In this document: positions 60,925 to 64,000 of the stretch, piece by piece | Position numbering within the stretch: the first letter of the stretch is position 1 | How the letters are laid out: every line of letters begins with the position of its first letter | Assembly (NCBI GenBank): GCA_016617855.1 | Contig: JAECUM010009792.1 | Span: forward strand, 20,019 to 84,018 | DNA length: 64,000 nt | Source: Megalonaias nervosa | Taxonomy: Eukaryota > Mollusca > Bivalvia > Unionida > Unionidae | Direction: 5' to 3' | Program-made: the position numbers and the translations under genes | Notes under the pieces: generated by a model | What the model saw: the letters and a program-made list of their open reading frames with translations, nothing else | Told to the model about the DNA's origin: nothing | The model's database searches: none

Positions 60925-61443
60925 TTAGCGATTATTTGAAACGATGGACGATGATATATATTTATGTACAACTTTATCAGGTGGTGTTGTTGATGATAGT
61001 ACAGCGTCGAGTACTGCGAGCACTTCACGACCGCATATCGGCGGATCCGTTAATGCTTGTGGTGGTAATGTTGAATACCAGACTGGTGTATTGAGATCAT
61101 TAACATATTTTAAAAGTTGCTTTGGTGGTGCCAACCCAAAAGAATCGAAATAAATAAAACTTCCACGTGGATCAATCGCGTATGCAACCCAATGAGTACC
61201 AGGTCCAGAGTTTGTATCGAGATTAATGATACCGGTTTCCATATTGTTTGGTTTGTGCGGTAATCGATTACGCATAAAACACCTTTGAAGTTTTGATGCA
61301 GCATCAAATAAATCAAAATTGGACTTGGGGAGAATCAACGAAGTGTCCCTGGCAGTTGTAAGCCCTTTCCGTACCGAGTTCCTGGCAGTCTTAGACCTTT
61401 TCCTTTTTTTGATTCCCTTTCCTGTTGCTTTCTTTAGTGCCAT
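60925..61443 (-). CDS. adenain-type cysteine protease (Ulp1-like), with basic pX-like N-terminus
   Basis: An intact frame of 172 codons from ATG 61443-61441 to TAA 60927-60925. The N-terminus is very basic (GKGIKKRKRSKTA), as in adenovirus core peptides. From LPKSNFDLFDAASKLQ the protease begins: GPGTHWVAYAID with the catalytic His, YFDSFG with the acidic partner, STLPPQALTDPPICGREV with the Gln and the nucleophile Cys. Such enzymes cleave virion precursors in adenoviruses and Polintons. It is about 130 residues long, shorter than human adenovirus protease but usual for Polintons. It is one of the very few uninterrupted genes of the element. The basic leader may really belong to the upstream pX-like gene and have been joined by loss of a stop. 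Confidence 0.85.
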   Translation of the reverse strand: MALKKATGKGIKKRKRSKTARNSVRKGLTTARDTSLILPKSNFDLFDAASKLQRCFMRNRLPHKPNNMETGIINLDTNSGPGTHWVAYAIDPRGSFIYFDSFGLAPPKQLLKYVNDLNTPVWYSTLPPQALTDPPICGREVLAVLDAVLSSTTPPDKVVHKYISSSIVSNNR

Positions 61444-61560
61444 TCCAGCAGCAGTTCCAACAGCACCAAGAACAGCTGATTTGCAACAGGTGGGTCTGCA
61501 GCTGCTATCAACGCTGGTATAGCTGCAAGAAGTGGAAATATACCACCCGTCTTAGTGATG
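61444..61560 (-). pseudogene. pX-like hydrophobic peptide segment, truncated at the inversion junction
   Basis: Minus-strand sequence upstream of the protease ATG encodes GGIFPLLAAIPALIAAA and, in the protease frame, AVLGAVGTAAG leading directly into its basic leader. A Gly/Ala hydrophobic stretch followed by a Lys/Arg tail resembles the pX/pVI-like small proteins of Polintons. The segment ends at the turning point between the two inverted copies. Confidence 0.5.
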
Positions 61561-61636
61561 CTATACCTCGTTCATGATACGGAAAAGGTCTAAGACTTCT
61601 TAGGACATATCGGTAGACGCAAAGCGTCTCCTTCCC
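61560..61636. other. turning point of the inverted duplication
   Basis: The minus-strand cluster ends near 61560. The plus-strand copy begins within the same basic (RKRSKT) coding stretch near 61580. Exact 17-bp inverted arms lie at 61387-61403 and 61581-61597, and a small perfect hairpin AGACGC-AAA-GCGTCT at 61615-61629. The unique centre is therefore under 180 bp. Confidence 0.75.
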
Positions 61637-62060
61637 ATGTCCAAGTTTGATTTGCCCAGTGCTGCTGAGCGATTAAATATAAAAAAAATTTCAGAGATTA
61701 TTTTATGCGTGATCAATTACCAAAACAACCAAATCGTGTTTAAACCGGTGTCATTAAACTCGATGGAAGTTCTTGTCCAGTTACTCACTGGGTTGCATAT
61801 GCCATTGATCCACGTGGAATTATTTATTTTGATTCGTATGCACTGGCACCACCGAAGGAATTTTAAAATACGTTAGCAGCGATAAAATCGCTGTGCAAAA
61901 TATTCCCGTATGGTATTCAACATTACCAACACAGACAATAACTGATCCGCCAATATGTGGCGGTGAATCACTTGCTGTACTTGATGCTATTTCAAAATCT
62001 TCCGATGCACCTTATAAAGTTGTACATATGTACACGCGTTGTGTTTTAAATAATCGCTAA
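61637..62060 (+). pseudogene. second adenain-type protease, diverged and broken
   Basis: On the + strand: SKFDLPSAAERLNIKKIS, then in shifted frames THWVAYAIDPRG (catalytic His), YFDSYALAPPKEF, ITDPPICGGESLAVLDAI (nucleophile Cys) and NNR before TAA 62058-62060. It aligns end to end with the minus-strand protease but at much lower identity than the neighbouring fiber genes. Stops or frameshifts occur near 61690-61740, at the Val-to-stop site near 61735, and at about 61864-61900. Confidence 0.8.
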
Positions 62061-62067
62061 TCGTATA

Positions 62068-63043
62068 ATGGTTGATATTTATGGAAGATACCCTATCAAA
62101 GACAAGAAAAATAAAGATGATATTGATTTATCAAAGTACGCTACCAGAGATATTCTTGCTGATATTATGAACCTCTCTGGAGTTGACCGGGATGAAGTTG
62201 TTATTTTTCAGGATTAATACGGTATTTTAAAGACGAGTGGATCGACATAATTCGTAGAGTTCTCGGTGCTACCACGGATAATATTCCAGTATTTACTGAC
62301 GGCGTTAAAATCAGAGATTCAAATGTATCAATCGTAACTATCAGAGATGAAATTAAAAAAGTGTTGCTGATCGTTTAAAATCCACAGGTGATACAGTGAC
62401 ATGTGACCTCAACACGAATTGAAATAAAATCTTTGTTTTAAGAGAACCAACAGGTGATGAAGACGCCCCAACAAAAAAATACCTAGACGACAAAGATACT
62501 ACAATCAATGATAAACTAACCACCTTGCGATCTGAATATGACGCACACGTGAATATGTTTTTAAATGTTTGCAGAAATTTTCAAAAACTCATTAAAGCCG
62601 CAGATGATTTCTTTGGGAGTCCAAATGTTCTTGATATCAAACTCCTTGATATTAACGCGTGGCTCAACGATATTATCAGTGGAATTCCTGATATCGTTAA
62701 TCAAACTAATCTGATTAAAATTCTTCACCAGCAGATCACTAATGTGGCATACACGGTATCACCAGGATCATCAACATGATCACAGCAAAATAACACTATC
62801 AAACATACAGCGGAAGTCACTGGTGTGTATAGGCTGTCCGTGTTCAGCACTGCAAAATTTAGGATATTTACCACATTTCCATGGCTTCATTCAACCGATA
62901 ATTTTTCTTGAACCGTGTCTATTGTATTAAATAAAGATACCGAAGAAATATTTTTACTGGAACCATCTGATAAAAAAATAAACGCAGCGTCCTACTCGTG
63001 GTGTCTGAAATTTGTAGCCGAAACACCTCAATTGATTACTTAA
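62068..63043 (+). pseudogene. second fiber-like protein gene, broken
   Basis: ATG 62068 is 7 bp after the protease stop, as in the other copy. The N-terminus is better preserved here (MVDIYGRYPIKDKKNKDDID, ATRDILADIMNLSGVD), including about 65 codons lacking in the first copy. A TAA at about 62216 and frameshifts follow. Frame 62525-62779 carries the helical middle, and the C-terminal domain ends at TAA 63041-63043. From about 62280 to 62990 it is almost identical to the reverse complement of the first copy. Confidence 0.7.
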
Positions 63044-63053
63044 TAAAGAGTAT

Positions 63054-63519
63054 ATGTCAGATGTAAACAAATACAGATACGAACAAGTGTGTTTATTACA
63101 GACCCAACTGAAAAATATCAGATGAGTTTACAGCAAAAATAAAAATATCGTAGACGTGTCGTTGTTACTGATATAATTGATTTTTCTGCATCTGCCGTAG
63201 TCGCAGAAATCGGATAGTTACATAATAGCCAGCGCTAGGAATTGGTGTTGCAGTTATAACCGGTATTGATGGTATTCTTAATATCATCGCAAAAAAGATA
63301 TCTACGCGTGCGGCTGATAAATTACATGAATATCAGATGTTACTATCAGCGGCAACACACGCACACGCCAAATTATCATCGCTGATATCATCAGGGCTCA
63401 ATGATGGAGCAATATCAGATCAGAAACTTGCAGAAATACTGCTGATTTACCACGATACCTCCGGTTTGCCAACTGGTAATCAAAACCCGCCGTCTCCTGC
63501 AAAGACAGAATCATTTTAA
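63054..63519 (+). pseudogene. second membrane-segment protein gene, broken
   Basis: ATG 63054 gives MSDVNKYRYEQVCLLQTQLKN, identical in design to the first copy. A frameshift after about 25 codons and a scrambled hydrophobic part follow. The open end 63337-63519 (LSSLISSGLNDGAISDQKLAEI) runs to TAA 63517-63519. It ends in a Pro/Ser-rich tail (NQNPPSPAKTESF) where the first copy has the 26-bp element. Confidence 0.65.
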
Positions 63520-63556
63520 TTTAAATCGTGATTTAAAATCAGGAGTAAATAATAAA

Positions 63557-64000
63557 ATGACTACGCCACAAGAACTCCTCCAACAAATCGTCGCTAATAC
63601 AGCACCACCAACAGCGACGATGATATCAACGAGCTCAAGATGATATCAACGAGCTCAACTAATCCTGAATTCGACATTGTCTTTCCAACGTAAATTCCAG
63701 CAAAACAAATAGGATTAACACAATTAGGAGTATATTACAGCTGGCCAAATATTAGATCAAAGTCATTTGGTGGGATACCCGCAAATAATTCGTTAGTGTT
63801 TTCTTATAAAATTAACCCCGATGGAACTCCAGATTGGCAAGTTGTTGGTATTCCTACGGGCAGTTAACAAATCGAAAAGATCAATGATGAATTCCAAATT
63901 AGGATTAAATCTATCACTGGAAAAGAATCTAAAATCGCTATTACGGTTCATGAGCCAACATTATCAGCTGCAATAGAAATACAACACCAGACTACACCGT
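63557..64000 (+). pseudogene. second YSWPNI-module protein gene, 5' part, runs off the window
   Basis: ATG 63557 starts MTTPQELLQQIVANTAPPTA. An 18-bp direct duplication ('gatatcaacgagctcaa'-type, about 63619-63657) and a TGA follow. Then YYSWPNIRSKSFGG and VGIPTGS*QIEKINDEFQ match the first copy. Several stops are present. The gene continues beyond 64000. Confidence 0.65.

Larger units (their letters stand above)
51465..64000. mobile_element. Polinton/adintovirus-like element(s), decayed, with inverted second copy
   Basis: The hallmark gene set is together: A32-type packaging ATPase, PLA2 domain, retroviral-type integrase, B-family DNA polymerase, adenain-type cysteine protease and several small structural-type genes. 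Strand changes between gene blocks are usual for these elements. The left edge lies near 51465, where ATPase homology ends. No terminal inverted repeat or target duplication could be placed. From about 61560 the structural cluster restarts in opposite orientation and runs off the window. Almost every gene has stops or frameshifts. No major capsid gene was recognised. Confidence 0.88.

Noticed and set aside
51465..64000. An active, complete Polinton or virus genome
   Set aside because: Stops and frameshifts occur in ATPase, integrase, polymerase, helicase and fiber genes. A SINE splits the integrase, no terminal repeats were found and no major capsid gene was recognised.

Overview
The window is an AT-rich animal genome segment, most likely from a mollusc (possibly a bivalve). 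The evidence is intron-split host genes with GT-AG borders, tRNA-derived SINEs, an HSPA12-type HSP70 relic (a family known to be expanded in bivalves), a decayed non-LTR retrotransposon, many minisatellites, and a degraded Polinton/adintovirus-like element. The species call is inference.

1-20.9 kb: the 3' half of a DYRK-family kinase gene (closest in feel to DYRK4) on the + strand. Five coding exons have clean splice sites and compatible phases and end at TAA 11166-11168. Upstream exons lie outside the window. Intron 3115-7411 carries a decayed element with ~190 bp inverted ends, probably DIRS-like. Introns and 3' flank are crowded with unrelated minisatellites (units of about 28-53 bp).

20.9-33.9 kb: more minisatellites (37-41 bp and a very uniform 49 bp array), tRNA-type SINE copies, and a 5'-truncated non-LTR retrotransposon on the minus strand (27.84-30.0 kb). 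No host gene was recognised.

33.9-42.5 kb: an HSPA12-like gene on the + strand with preserved introns but stop codons, frameshifts and an unlocated exon. It is a non-processed pseudogene. Microsatellites and a well-preserved SINE sit in its introns.

42.5-51.4 kb: repeats and unexplained AT-rich DNA, including a 7-copy 41-bp array.

51.46 kb to the end: Polinton/adintovirus-like DNA. Left to right it holds a packaging ATPase (-), a PLA2-domain ORF (+), a retroviral-type integrase (+, split by a SINE with a 15-bp target duplication), a DNA polymerase B / SF1 helicase / HNH tract (-), a small helical ORF (+), an AT-rich spacer, then a minus-strand structural cluster. That cluster is an unknown ~390-codon protein, a membrane-segment protein, a fiber-like protein, and an adenain-type protease with a pX-like segment. 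At about 61.56 kb the order reverses. A second, diverged copy of the same cluster runs on the + strand to the window end. The fiber-like parts of the two copies are nearly identical while the proteases are clearly diverged, giving a mosaic inverted duplication. Nearly all of these ORFs carry disruptions, so the element looks inactive here. No hexon-type major capsid gene was recognised.
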